Assembly: GCA_964473205.1 (NCBI GenBank)
Contig: CAYYOK010000004.1
Location: 12,775 to 76,774 of the forward strand
DNA length: 64,000 nucleotides
Direction: 5' to 3'
Source of the DNA: CAYMRL01 sp964473205
Lineage (GTDB): Bacteria > Deinococcota > Deinococci > Deinococcales > Trueperaceae
Shown here: positions 1-7,956 of the stretch, in pieces
How positions within the stretch are numbered: the stretch's first letter is position 1
How the letters are laid out: every line of letters begins with the position of its first letter
Position numbers and translations under genes: made by a program
Notes under the pieces: model-generated
What the model saw: only the letters and a program-made list of their open reading frames with translations
What the model was told of the DNA's origin: nothing
The model's database searches: none

Positions 1-2019
1 GGAGGCCTGGTGGAACCAGCCGTGGAGGCTGATCGCGCGGAACAGGTCGGCTTCGAGATCCACGCCGAAGGCCTGGGCGGAGTCGCCGGCGGCGATCGTG
101 TAGCTGTCGAAGTAGCCGATCAGGTCGATGATCGAGACACCGAGCGAGACGCGCGCACCGAAGCCGGTCTGGTCGATGGCGAACGGACGGCCATCGGACG
201 AGCCGAGGTTGAAGCCGAGGGCATCCCACTGGTCGCCCATGGCGCGGTAGTTCGCGGCCAGGCTGTTGAGGATGGGCAGGCCCGAGCCGTCGACGCCGAG
301 GGTGGCGTAGAGGATCGAGTCGCTGTTGGTGCCGTCGGAGCCTTGGGCCCAGGCGAAGCCGAGGTCGAAGATGCTGAGCGAGACCGCGCCGTCCACGCCG
401 TACACGGTACGGGTGAAGTTGTCGGCCAGCACATCATCCTTGTCGGCGGCGTTGTCAGCGCGCTGAGCGAAGCTCGCGCCGATGGTCACGCCGTCGAGCG
501 GCGACAGCGTCAGACGGGCCGCGCGCAGGTACGAATCCGTGGCCGGCGTCGTGTAGACGGCGGTCAGGGTCGGATCGAGGAACGCGAGGAACGGCGGAGC
601 GCTGACGGTGGCGATGAAGCCGTTGTGATCGGTGCGGACGAGGTACGGCGTGAAGGTCGTACGAACGTTCGTGCCGAACGAGAAGGTCAGCGGCACGGCG
701 CCGATCGGCGAGAAGGTGGTGGTGAAGCTGTGGACGTGGAACAGGTTCAGCGGGCCGCTACCGCCAGAGCCCAGCGGGCCGGCGATGGTCTGGGTGTGCA
801 TGTCGATGCGCACCACGGCCGCGAAGCTGTTCAGAGCGCGCGGGCTGCCCGTGCCGTCGAAGCCGAAGGCCTGCGACAGGCTGAGGCTGAGGCTCGCGGT
901 GGCGGCGCCGGACTCCTGCTCGATGTCGTGGCGGTCCTGAGCGACTTCGCCGAGCTCCGTGCGGTAACCCGCATTGGTAGTGGCGTCGCCGTCGAGGTCC
1001 ACGGCACCGGAGGAGAACACCGAGGCGCCCATGTCACGGTCGTTGTTCAGACCGTAGGCGCGGTCGATGTCGAACGGATCGCCGATGATGCGACCAACGA
1101 AGTAGTTGATCGAGATCGTGCCGCTGATACCGAGCGGGTTGGTCTCGAGCGCCTGAACGCGAGCGGTCAGATCGTCGATCTGGCCCTGCTGTTCGGCCGA
1201 AGCGGCCTGCAGCGCGGCGACCTGGTCGCGCATGCCGACCTGCTCGCGACGGAGCAGGATGGCGAACTCGCGCAGGTTCGCGATGTCGCTGCGGTTGCGC
1301 TCGATGTCGGACTCGATACCGCTGAGATCGACGGTGCCACCGACGACGGTGCCGCCGCCGGCCCTCTTCAGGTCGGCGATGTCGTTGCCCATGAGCTGGA
1401 GCACGCGGTTGATGGCGGCGATGTCGGCGGCGTTCTGACGGCCGAGCACGTTGGCCTGGTTCGCCAGGTTGTAGGCGTCGTCCGCGCGCGCAGCGGCGGC
1501 GTCGGCCTGAGCCTGGGCGGTGTCGATGGCGACGCGCTGCGAGGCGATCTGGTTCTGCAGATCACGCAGCACGGCCGGGTCGACGCCACCTGCACCGGAA
1601 GCCAGAGCGGCTTCTAGCGCATCGAGCCTGGCGGAGTTGCCGGTCACGTCGTCGGAGAGGCCGGCGATGGCGCTCTCGGCGGCGGACAGGCGCACGCCCT
1701 GGGCGGCCACGTCGGAAGCGACTTCCTGCAGCGCGTTGCGCAGGGATTCGATGTCGGCACGGGTCAAGGCGAGCGCAGCGTTCAGTTCGGCGCCAAGGAC
1801 GTCGATCAGTCGGCTGGCCACCAGGGCGGCCTGGTAACGCGTGAAGGCTTCGTTACCGCGGTACGTACCATCGGGGAAACCGATGATGACGCCCAGGTCC
1901 GCTAGGCGGTCGACGGCGTCGCCAGCCCAGTGGTTCGCCGGAACGTCCGGGAACGAGGACTGGGCGAAGGCGCCGGAGGCCACCACCGCTGCCAGGAGCG
2001 TGATGAGAATTCTTTTCAT
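1..2019 (-). CDS. slpA: SlpA-like SLH-domain outer-envelope protein (partial, C-terminus off the window)
   Basis: Reading leftward from ATG at 2019, the frame stays open to base 1 (673 codons), so the C-terminus lies outside the window. The protein starts with a signal peptide ending near AFAQ. One SLH domain follows at about residues 22-70 (FPDVPANHWA, GFPDGTYRG), then a long Ala/Gln/Asp-rich coiled-coil stretch at about 75-290, then a Ser/Thr/Gly-rich alternating beta region that looks like an outer-membrane barrel. This is the architecture of the Deinococcota SlpA family, which ties the outer membrane to the cell wall through SLH. A purine-rich AAGGGG lies before the ATG. Long open frames on the plus strand here are antisense shadows. 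Confidence 0.9.
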   Translation of the reverse strand, partial: MKRILITLLAAVVASGAFAQSSFPDVPANHWAGDAVDRLADLGVIIGFPDGTYRGNEAFTRYQAALVASRLIDVLGAELNAALALTRADIESLRNALQEVASDVAAQGVRLSAAESAIAGLSDDVTGNSARLDALEAALASGAGGVDPAVLRDLQNQIASQRVAIDTAQAQADAAAARADDAYNLANQANVLGRQNAADIAAINRVLQLMGNDIADLKRAGGGTVVGGTVDLSGIESDIERNRSDIANLREFAILLRREQVGMRDQVAALQAASAEQQGQIDDLTARVQALETNPLGISGTISINYFVGRIIGDPFDIDRAYGLNNDRDMGASVFSSGAVDLDGDATTNAGYRTELGEVAQDRHDIEQESGAATASLSLSLSQAFGFDGTGSPRALNSFAAVVRIDMHTQTIAGPLGSGGSGPLNLFHVHSFTTTFSPIGAVPLTFSFGTNVRTTFTPYLVRTDHNGFIATVSAPPFLAFLDPTLTAVYTTPATDSYLRAARLTLSPLDGVTIGASFAQRADNAADKDDVLADNFTRTVYGVDGAVSLSIFDLGFAWAQGSDGTNSDSILYATLGVDGSGLPILNSLAANYRAMGDQWDALGFNLGSSDGRPFAIDQTGFGARVSLGVSIIDLIGYFDSYTIAAGDSAQAFGVDLEADLFRAISLHGWFHQAS

Positions 2020-2218
2020 GTTTGGATTACCCCTTGAGCTTCTGGAGTTTGCCTTGCTCAGCGGGCGTTCCGGGGAGGCGGCTACCTGGGAGTGTCCTAG
2101 TTTCCTCGTCAGGGAGCCGAATATCCGGTGTGCCTGCTGGTCCTCTCGGTACCTCGGCCGCGTCAAGTGGGTACACCTCCTTCCAGTACGGCCCAGGACC
2201 CTCGAGAGTCCAGCCTAG

Positions 2219-2247
2219 AGTAGACCACAGGTACCCGGGGGTGTCAA
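2219..2247 (-). promoter_or_regulatory. slpA promoter, TTGACA-N17-TCTACT
   Basis: On the minus strand a perfect -35 TTGACA (2242-2247) is separated by 17 bases from TCTACT (2219-2224, four of six matches to TATAAT). The predicted start lies near 2212, giving a leader of about 190 bases. It is among the strongest sigma70-type promoters seen by eye in the window, as expected for an abundant S-layer-type protein. Confidence 0.7.
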
Positions 2248-2403
2248 CCGGATTAGGCTCAGATGAGACGCAATCCGCACCGTTCTGAACGGCTCAGGTG
2301 CCGAAACGTCGCGACGCCTCCTCACCCACGTCTCATGATAGCGTCGCCCAAGCCATGCTCCGCTCTCATGTTCGACCGGCTCCGGGAAGCCGTTCCTGAC
2401 TGT

Positions 2404-2409
2404 TAGGAT
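2404..2409 (+). promoter_or_regulatory. -10 box TAGGAT of a probably leaderless thyX mRNA
   Basis: TAGGAT ends exactly six bases before the thyX ATG at 2416 and there is no Shine-Dalgarno. A start site about seven bases past the -10 would put transcription start on the ATG. Confidence 0.55.
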
Positions 2410-2415
2410 CGCCAC

Positions 2416-3315
2416 ATGTCCCGCCTGAGCAGCCCCGCCGCCGACGAGCTGATCGACAAGCCGCTGCCGGTCCTCGATCACGGCTTCGTGAGACTGGTCG
2501 ACTACCTCGGCAACGACGCGCGCATCGTGCAGGCAGCGCGCGTCTCCTACGGCGAGGGCACCAAGAGCGTCCGCGAGGACTCGGCGCTCGTCGACTACCT
2601 GTTGCGGCACAGGCACACCTCGCCGTTCGAGCAGGTCGTGATCACGTTCCATCTGAAGATGCCGATCTTCGTCGCGCGCCAGTGGATCCGCCATCGCACC
2701 GCCAGGCTCAACGAGATCAGCGGCCGCTACAGCGTCATGCGCGACGAGTTCTACCTGCCGCGCGCGTTCGAGGTGCGCCATCAGAGCGCCAACAACAAGC
2801 AGGGCTCCGACGAGCGCGAGGTGGACGCCGAGCTCGCGGGTCGGGTCGTCGAGCTGCTCGCTTCGGGGCAGCGCCGCAGCTACGACGAGTACGAGGAGCT
2901 GCTCGAGCACGACGTCGCGCGGGAGCTGGCGCGCGTCAACCTGCCGCTGAGCCTCTACACGGAGATGTACTGGCAGTGCGACCTCAACAACCTGTTCCAC
3001 TTCCTGAGACTGCGCCTCGACTGGCACGCCCAGTACGAGATCCGCGCCTACGGCGACGCGATCGCCAAGGTCGTCAAGGCCGTCTGCCCGGTCGCGTTCC
3101 AGGCGTTCGAGGAGCACATCCTCCACGGCCGCGAGCTGGCCAGGAGCGAGCTCGAGATCCTGCGGCAGGCGCTGGACCCGCTGAGGCTCGCCGAGGCTCT
3201 CGCCGCCTCCGGCATGCGGGCGCGGCGCCGCGCCGAGCTCCTCGCCAAGCTCGGCATCGAGGAGTCGGCGCTGCCGGCGGTCGAGGGCGCGGCCGGCGAG
3301 CGGCAACCCGGCTGA
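2416..3315 (+). CDS. thyX: Flavin-dependent thymidylate synthase ThyX
   Basis: ThyX makes dTMP from dUMP using methylene-tetrahydrofolate and FAD/NADPH. The 299-residue protein contains the family signature RHR-x7-S (RHRTARLNEIS, then GRYS) at about residues 94-108, with FARQW-type context just before it (IFVARQW). The C-terminal part is helical and Arg-rich. The ATG start is supported by a TANNNT box six bases upstream. The gene faces away from slpA and is followed 19 bases later by rlmH, so the two are probably co-transcribed. One small oddity is Arg where many ThyX proteins have Ser inside the signature. Identification is confident. Confidence 0.95.
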   Translation: MSRLSSPAADELIDKPLPVLDHGFVRLVDYLGNDARIVQAARVSYGEGTKSVREDSALVDYLLRHRHTSPFEQVVITFHLKMPIFVARQWIRHRTARLNEISGRYSVMRDEFYLPRAFEVRHQSANNKQGSDEREVDAELAGRVVELLASGQRRSYDEYEELLEHDVARELARVNLPLSLYTEMYWQCDLNNLFHFLRLRLDWHAQYEIRAYGDAIAKVVKAVCPVAFQAFEEHILHGRELARSELEILRQALDPLRLAEALAASGMRARRRAELLAKLGIEESALPAVEGAAGERQPG

Positions 3316-3334
3316 CACCGCCTAGCTGCCGAGC

Positions 3335-3793
3335 GTGCGCTACCGCGTCGTCTGCGTCGGGAAGGTCAGGAGTCCTTTCGCCAAGGACGGCTCGAAGCGC
3401 TACCTCGACCTGCTGGGGCGCTTGGCGCCTTCCGAGCTGATCGAGGTCAGGGAGAGCCGCGCGGGCGAGGTCGAACGCCGCCGAGCCGAGGATGCCGAGC
3501 GGCTGCTGGCGGCCGCGGACGGCTACGTCGTGGCGCTGGACGAGCGCGGCGCGACGCACTCGTCTCGCGGGCTCGCCGACCTGATAGGGCGGCTCGAGAC
3601 CTCGGGCGTGAGCCGCATCAGCGTGCTGATCGGCGGCGCCGACGGTCATGCGGCCGAGCTGCGGACCCGAGCCGACGACAGCTGGCGGCTCTCCGACCTG
3701 ACGCTGCCCCACGAGCTGGCGCTGTTGGTCCTGCTCGAGCAGCTCTACCGCGCCGAGACGATCCGCGCCGGCCACCCCTACCACCGCGCTTAG
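3335..3793 (+). CDS. rlmH: 23S rRNA pseudouridine-1915 N3-methyltransferase RlmH
   Basis: RlmH is a small SPOUT methyltransferase that modifies pseudouridine 1915 in helix 69 of 23S rRNA on the assembled ribosome. The 152-residue frame has the normal family length. It shows the SAM-binding knot motif LIGGADGH at about residues 96-103 and the C-terminal signature HELALL...EQLYRA...HPYHRA. It uses a GTG start 19 bases after thyX and ends ten bases before a convergent hypothetical gene. Confidence 0.95.
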   Translation: MRYRVVCVGKVRSPFAKDGSKRYLDLLGRLAPSELIEVRESRAGEVERRRAEDAERLLAAADGYVVALDERGATHSSRGLADLIGRLETSGVSRISVLIGGADGHAAELRTRADDSWRLSDLTLPHELALLVLLEQLYRAETIRAGHPYHRA

Positions 3794-3802
3794 GCGTGCG
3801 GG

Positions 3803-4510
3803 CTAGGCTTCTCCGACGTCGGTCGATCCCGCGGCCGCGTCGAGAGCGGCGTAGAGGCTGAGCATGCCGGTGGTCAGGTCGAGGAGCCTGTCGAACGGCA
3901 GCGGCTCGTCGGGCTCGGCCCACAGCAGGAGGCTGCGCGCGCCGACCACGAGGTTGGCGGAGCCCGAGGTGTTGGTGGGCAGGTCGTACGGGTCGACCGC
4001 CTCGGTCCGGCCGGCGCCGTCGAACGACTCGAGCAGGCGCAGCAGGACCTCGCGCACGGCCGGCGCCAGCACGGCGCGCACCTCGGCCGCGTCGCGGGCG
4101 TAGACGCTGACGCGCGCGTCGAAGTCGGGGTCCTCGCCCAGCTCGAGCCTCACCCCGCCCGAGCGGCTGGCCTCGAGCGACTCGACGACCCTGTTGCGCC
4201 TGGCGCTGGCGCGCCACGAGACCGGCAACGCGTCGGTGACGGTCCGCAGCAGCACGCAGGTGCGCAGGCGCCTCACGGCCCCGGTCGGGCCGCTGCGCTC
4301 GCGCAGTTGGTCGAACAGCACCAGGTGGGGTTGGCCGGACCGCCTCAGGGCGTAGACGGGCGCGAGGCTGCCGGGGCCGAGATCCAGCTGGTCCCTGAGG
4401 CGCCCCTCGAGCTCGCCGCTCTCCTCGAGCTCGAGCTCGCGCGCGAAGCCGAGCCACTGCTCGGTCCTCGCGTCGACGCGACGGCGCTGCCACAGGCGCA
4501 TGGCGCACAT
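3803..4510 (-). CDS. Hypothetical protein, Arg/Leu-rich, soluble
   Basis: The 235-residue protein has no signal peptide, membrane segment or motif that I recognise. It is rich in Arg, Leu, Glu and Asp with predicted mixed alpha/beta structure; the middle (about 85-150) alternates hydrophobic strands with charged turns. It follows the SufT-like gene by 45 bases in the same direction and is probably the last gene of the rodA-sufT transcript. ATG codons at residues 1 and 4 are both possible and neither has a clear Shine-Dalgarno. The frame, length and codon use look like a real gene; the function is unknown. Confidence 0.7.
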   Translation of the reverse strand: MCAMRLWQRRRVDARTEQWLGFARELELEESGELEGRLRDQLDLGPGSLAPVYALRRSGQPHLVLFDQLRERSGPTGAVRRLRTCVLLRTVTDALPVSWRASARRNRVVESLEASRSGGVRLELGEDPDFDARVSVYARDAAEVRAVLAPAVREVLLRLLESFDGAGRTEAVDPYDLPTNTSGSANLVVGARSLLLWAEPDEPLPFDRLLDLTTGMLSLYAALDAAAGSTDVGEA

Positions 4511-4555
4511 TCAACCATTGAACCCGGGCTGGCCGTACGAACAGGCGATCGCGCG

Positions 4556-4921
4556 CTAGATGTTGAAGCCGAACATCCTCATCTGCTTCTTGCCGTCCTC
4601 GGTCATCTTCTGCGGGCTCCACGGGGGCGACCACACGAAGTCGACCGTCACGGACGTGACCCCCTCGACCTTCATCACCGCCAGCTCGGCGTCGGTCTGG
4701 ATCAGGTCCTGCACCGGGCAGCCCATGCTCGTCAGGGTCATGTCGATGCCGACCTGGCCGGCGTCGTCGACGCGGACCTCGTAGACCAAGCCGAGGTCGA
4801 CGACGTTGACCGGGATCTCGGGGTCCTTCACGATCTTCAGCGCCTCCAAGATCTCCAGGCGCAGCCGTTCCTTCTCCTCAGCTAGGGCCCCGCGCTCGTC
4901 GACGGGAGTGACGTCGGTCAT
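4556..4921 (-). CDS. SufT/MIP18-type (DUF59) Fe-S cluster assembly factor
   Basis: This 121-residue protein belongs to the MIP18/PaaD-like family, which helps mature Fe-S clusters. Visible family marks are the KDPEIPVNVVDLGLVY block at about residues 32-47, the conserved Cys in TSMGCPVQDL at about 68-77, and WSPPW near 97-101. It lies between rodA and a hypothetical gene on the same strand. The ATG has no Shine-Dalgarno but sits six bases after TAGCTT, so the mRNA is probably leaderless and separate from rodA. No suf operon is seen nearby, so the exact client is unknown. Confidence 0.85.
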   Translation of the reverse strand: MTDVTPVDERGALAEEKERLRLEILEALKIVKDPEIPVNVVDLGLVYEVRVDDAGQVGIDMTLTSMGCPVQDLIQTDAELAVMKVEGVTSVTVDFVWSPPWSPQKMTEDGKKQMRMFGFNI

Positions 4922-4927
4922 GCGTCC

Positions 4928-4933
4928 AAGCTA
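4928..4933 (-). promoter_or_regulatory. -10 box TAGCTT before the SufT-like gene (leaderless)
   Basis: On the minus strand TAGCTT is six bases before the ATG. The surrounding bases (CTGTTAGCTTGG) are identical to those in front of rodA, suggesting a shared extended -10 style. Confidence 0.55.
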
Positions 4934-4987
4934 ACAGACTCCGGGGGCGGGCGAGGTGCCGGCTTGGACCAAGCGTCCGGAATGCGC

Positions 4988-6049
4988 TCACCACTGGGCG
5001 TAGCGGTCGCGGTGGACGGTGAACGCCAGACCGAGCGCCAGCAGCGTCGATACCAGGCTCGTGCCGCCGTAAGACACCATCGGCAAGGTGATGCCCGTGA
5101 CGGGCGCCAGCCCCAGCGTCACGCCGATGTTGACGAGCACCTGGAACGACAGCAGCACGACGACCCCGACGATGATCAGCTGGTCGCGCTCCGAATGGCA
5201 CTCCGACGCCATCGCGATCAGCCGCCAGAACAGCAGCCCGTAGAGCAGCAGCAACGCCACCGAGGCGACGAAGCCGCCCTCCTCCGCCAGCACCGGGTAG
5301 ATGAAGTCGGTCTGGCGGTAGGGGATGAAGCCGAGCTGCGACTGCGTGCCCTGCATGTAGCCCTTGCCAAGCAGGCCGCCCGAGCCCACGGCGATCGTCG
5401 ACTGGATCACCTGGTAGCCGCTGCCCTTGGGGTCGGCGGCGGGGTCGAGGAACGACACGAGCCTGTCGACCTGATGCGCCTCGAGGTTGGGCAGCAGCAC
5501 GGTCGGGACCGCCACGGCCGCCAGCGCCACGATCAGGGCGAGCTGCCTCAGCGGGATGCCGCGCACGAGCGCAACGCCGGCGCCGATGGCCGCCAGCACC
5601 AGGGCGCTGCCGAGGTCAGGCTCGAGGAAGACGAGGCCGACGGGCGGCAGCACCAGCGCGCCCAGCCTCAGGTAGTCGGGGATCCGGCGGATGGGGCGGT
5701 CGGCCAGCATGGAGGCCAGGGCGAGGATCAGCGCCAGCTTCGCCAGCTCCGACGGCTGGAAGCCGGGCAGCGGTCCTAGGTACAGCCACGACCGGGCGCC
5801 GTTGACGACGGTGCCCATCACGCGGGTGACAAGAAGCAGGGCGATGCTCGCCAGGTACAGGTAGGGAACGGCGAGAACCACGCGGCGCTTGCCCACCCAC
5901 ACCAGCAGCCCGCACGCGACGAGGCCGGCGGCGAGGAAGACGAGCTGACGGGTGAACTCGTCGGAGGGAGCGGCGCTGCGCAGGGTGGCCAGGCCGACCG
6001 CGAGGATCAGCGCGGCGACGATAGGCAGGCTGAAATCGTGCCGTCCCAC
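4988..6049 (-). CDS. rodA: RodA/FtsW-family peptidoglycan polymerase
   Basis: RodA is a SEDS-family membrane glycosyltransferase that polymerises peptidoglycan during rod elongation. The 353-residue protein is almost entirely hydrophobic with about ten membrane helices. It carries the SEDS signatures NGARSWLYLGPLPGFQPSE at about residues 93-111 and the C-terminal SYGGTSLV block. The first residues (MGRHDFSLP) are short, fitting RodA rather than FtsW. The GTG start sits six bases after TAGCTT with no Shine-Dalgarno, a leaderless arrangement. The partner transpeptidase and mreBCD are not in the window. Confidence 0.92.
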   Translation of the reverse strand: MGRHDFSLPIVAALILAVGLATLRSAAPSDEFTRQLVFLAAGLVACGLLVWVGKRRVVLAVPYLYLASIALLLVTRVMGTVVNGARSWLYLGPLPGFQPSELAKLALILALASMLADRPIRRIPDYLRLGALVLPPVGLVFLEPDLGSALVLAAIGAGVALVRGIPLRQLALIVALAAVAVPTVLLPNLEAHQVDRLVSFLDPAADPKGSGYQVIQSTIAVGSGGLLGKGYMQGTQSQLGFIPYRQTDFIYPVLAEEGGFVASVALLLLYGLLFWRLIAMASECHSERDQLIIVGVVVLLSFQVLVNIGVTLGLAPVTGITLPMVSYGGTSLVSTLLALGLAFTVHRDRYAQW

Positions 6050-6055
6050 GAGCCC

Positions 6056-6061
6056 AAGCTA
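6056..6061 (-). promoter_or_regulatory. -10 box TAGCTT before rodA (leaderless)
   Basis: TAGCTT on the minus strand ends six bases before the GTG start of rodA. It is in the same sequence context (CTGTTAGCTTGG) as the box before the SufT-like gene. Confidence 0.55.
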
Positions 6062-6093
6062 ACAGATGGAAACGGATGGAGCGGCCGGCGAGG

Positions 6094-7869
6094 TCAGCCG
6101 GCCGAGGCCCGACGGAGGCGCCGGGGGTAGCCGCTGAACACGAGCCATTCGGCCATCAGCAGCAGCAGGGCGAGACCCAGCAGCGCGAGGGCCAGCGGGC
6201 TGGGCGGAGACCCCGCCTCCCGCGCGCGCCGGGCGCGCTCCTCGTCGGCGTCGTCGATCTCTACTGCGCCGGAAGTCGGGGGGGCCGGTTGGGTCGGGCT
6301 CAGTAGCCCCGCCACCGGCGCGGTCTCGAGCCGCGACTCGGCGGCCGACAGCAGCGAGGCGACGACGCCCATCTCGCCCGCCACACCTCCGACCTCGCTG
6401 GAGACGCGGAAGACGCCGGGGCTCAGGACGACGCGCGCCTCGCTCGCATCCGACCTCGCGCCGCTCTGCCCGAGCTCCGGCCCCGGCAGGGCCTCGCCCA
6501 GGCGGACGCTGGCCGTCGTGTGGACCGCGGCCACGACGTTGGCGATGAGGGTCGGGAACGCCGAGCGCAGCACCAGGTCGCTCTGGCTGGGGTGGAAGGC
6601 GGCCTGCACCTGCCAGGCGCCGTCGACCTGACGCGCCCTCAGCACCGGCTCGAGCTCCGAGGTGCGCGCCAGCACCTGCCAGCCGCTCTCCTCGGTCCAG
6701 GCGCTCTCGACGGGTCCGAGCCCCACGACCAGGTCGCGGAGGTCGACGAAGCGGGTCAGCGGATGCGCCCTGTCCCAGTCGCGCACGATCGCGAACCTCG
6801 GCTGCGCGGCCGGCGGCGCGAAGAGCAGGTGCGCTCCGGGAAGCAGCCCTTCGGCGTCGGCGCTGCGCAGCACGCGCAGGTCGGCGCTGAGGAGCCTCGC
6901 TCCGACGCTGTAGCTGGCCTCGGCGTTGGGAACGGCGGTGAGGGCTCTGACCAGCGGCCCGTAGGTGTCGTCGCTGATGACCCTGACGCTCTCGGCGCCG
7001 GCGTAGGCGACGTCGTCGAGCGCCAAGGCGTCGCCGGGCGGCGGGTCGATGCGCGCCTCGAGGATGCCTCTCACGTCGTCGAGAGGGAAGGTGATGCTGC
7101 CGGCGCCCGTCACCGGCACGAGCACGGTGCCGGAGGCGAGCGGCGCGCCGTCTTGCGACAGCGTCACCCGCACCTCGAACGGCCGGCCCCCGCTGCCGAC
7201 TATCCCGACGTAGACCTGGCCGATGCCGATGTCGAGCGCGCTGATGCCGGCGTTGATCACGCTCTCGCCGACGCGGTGCAGGGTCGAGAGGCCCAGCATC
7301 AGCTCCTGGTCGGTGATGACGTGGACCTCGGCGCCAGGGAGGAGCGCGGCGGCCAGGTCGAGAGCGCGCGAGACGTCGGCGCTGGCGTCGCCAGCCGCGA
7401 GCTCACTCAGGGCGGCCGCGCGCTGGTTCGCGTCGGCGTCTAGTGGCACCAACAGGGTCGGCTCGAGCCCCGCGCGGATCAGCGCGACGCGGCCGGCGCC
7501 GGTCAGCAGGCGCCTGGCGATGCCGGCCGCCTCGTCGATGCGCTTAGCGCCGTCCAGGGCGGAGCCGACACGGGCCGCCATGCTGGCGGAGGCGTCGATG
7601 ATGACGACGCGTGGCGGCGGCTCGTTCTCGCCCAGGAACGGGCGCGCCAACGCCAGCGCCGCCAGCGCGGCGAACGCAAGCTGCAAGACCAGCAACCAGG
7701 TCGGCGAGAAGCGCCTGCGCCTGACGACGGCCTGCTGAGCACGCCGCCACAGGTACAGCGCCGCGACCTCCTGCCGCCGCCGCCGCGTCCTCAGGTAGTG
7801 CAGCAGCACGACCAGCGGCAGGGCGGCCAGGAGCCACAAGAACTGCGGGGCGGCGAAGCCTAGTTCCAC
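6094..7869 (-). CDS. BatA-type membrane protein with von Willebrand factor A domain
   Basis: The 591-residue protein begins with the aerotolerance-operon (BatA) N-terminal block: an APQFLWLLAALPLVVLLHYL helix followed by an Arg-rich loop and a second helix at about 55-80. A vWA domain starts near residue 88 with an intact MIDAS motif DASAS. A long beta-rich extracytoplasmic part follows, and a last membrane helix lies at about 560-580. Such proteins usually act with MoxR AAA ATPases, none of which is seen here, so the partner is elsewhere. The GTG start has TAGAGT seven bases upstream and no Shine-Dalgarno. The general family is confident, the role is not. Confidence 0.85.
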   Translation of the reverse strand: MELGFAAPQFLWLLAALPLVVLLHYLRTRRRRQEVAALYLWRRAQQAVVRRRRFSPTWLLVLQLAFAALAALALARPFLGENEPPPRVVIIDASASMAARVGSALDGAKRIDEAAGIARRLLTGAGRVALIRAGLEPTLLVPLDADANQRAAALSELAAGDASADVSRALDLAAALLPGAEVHVITDQELMLGLSTLHRVGESVINAGISALDIGIGQVYVGIVGSGGRPFEVRVTLSQDGAPLASGTVLVPVTGAGSITFPLDDVRGILEARIDPPPGDALALDDVAYAGAESVRVISDDTYGPLVRALTAVPNAEASYSVGARLLSADLRVLRSADAEGLLPGAHLLFAPPAAQPRFAIVRDWDRAHPLTRFVDLRDLVVGLGPVESAWTEESGWQVLARTSELEPVLRARQVDGAWQVQAAFHPSQSDLVLRSAFPTLIANVVAAVHTTASVRLGEALPGPELGQSGARSDASEARVVLSPGVFRVSSEVGGVAGEMGVVASLLSAAESRLETAPVAGLLSPTQPAPPTSGAVEIDDADEERARRAREAGSPPSPLALALLGLALLLLMAEWLVFSGYPRRLRRASAG

Positions 7870-7876
7870 GCTCTCG

Positions 7877-7882
7877 ACTCTA
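7877..7882 (-). promoter_or_regulatory. -10 box TAGAGT before the BatA/vWA gene
   Basis: TAGAGT on the minus strand is followed by seven bases and then the GTG start. No ribosome binding site is visible, consistent with a leaderless mRNA. Confidence 0.45.
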
Positions 7883-7956
7883 GCCCGCGCCGCGCCTGGC
7901 GCGGACCTCGCCCGCTGCGGCGCAGGCGTACACCGCGGCCGCAGCCGCGCTCAGGC

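Larger units (their letters stand above)
2020..2415. other. Divergent intergenic region between slpA and thyX
   Basis: This holds the slpA promoter and a roughly 190-base leader on the minus strand, and on the plus strand the thyX -10 box directly before its ATG. I see no convincing small gene. The long leader is plausible for an abundant envelope-protein mRNA, but no riboswitch-type fold was recognised. Confidence 0.6.

Noticed and set aside
10..1617. 535-codon open frame on the plus strand
   Set aside because: It is antisense to slpA, which has a signal peptide, an SLH domain and a strong promoter. The frame's composition (Arg/Val/Glu-rich, no motifs) is a by-product of GC-rich third positions in slpA.
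2682..3440. 252-codon plus-strand frame overlapping thyX and rlmH
   Set aside because: It is an Arg/Ala-rich shadow in a second frame of two confidently identified genes.
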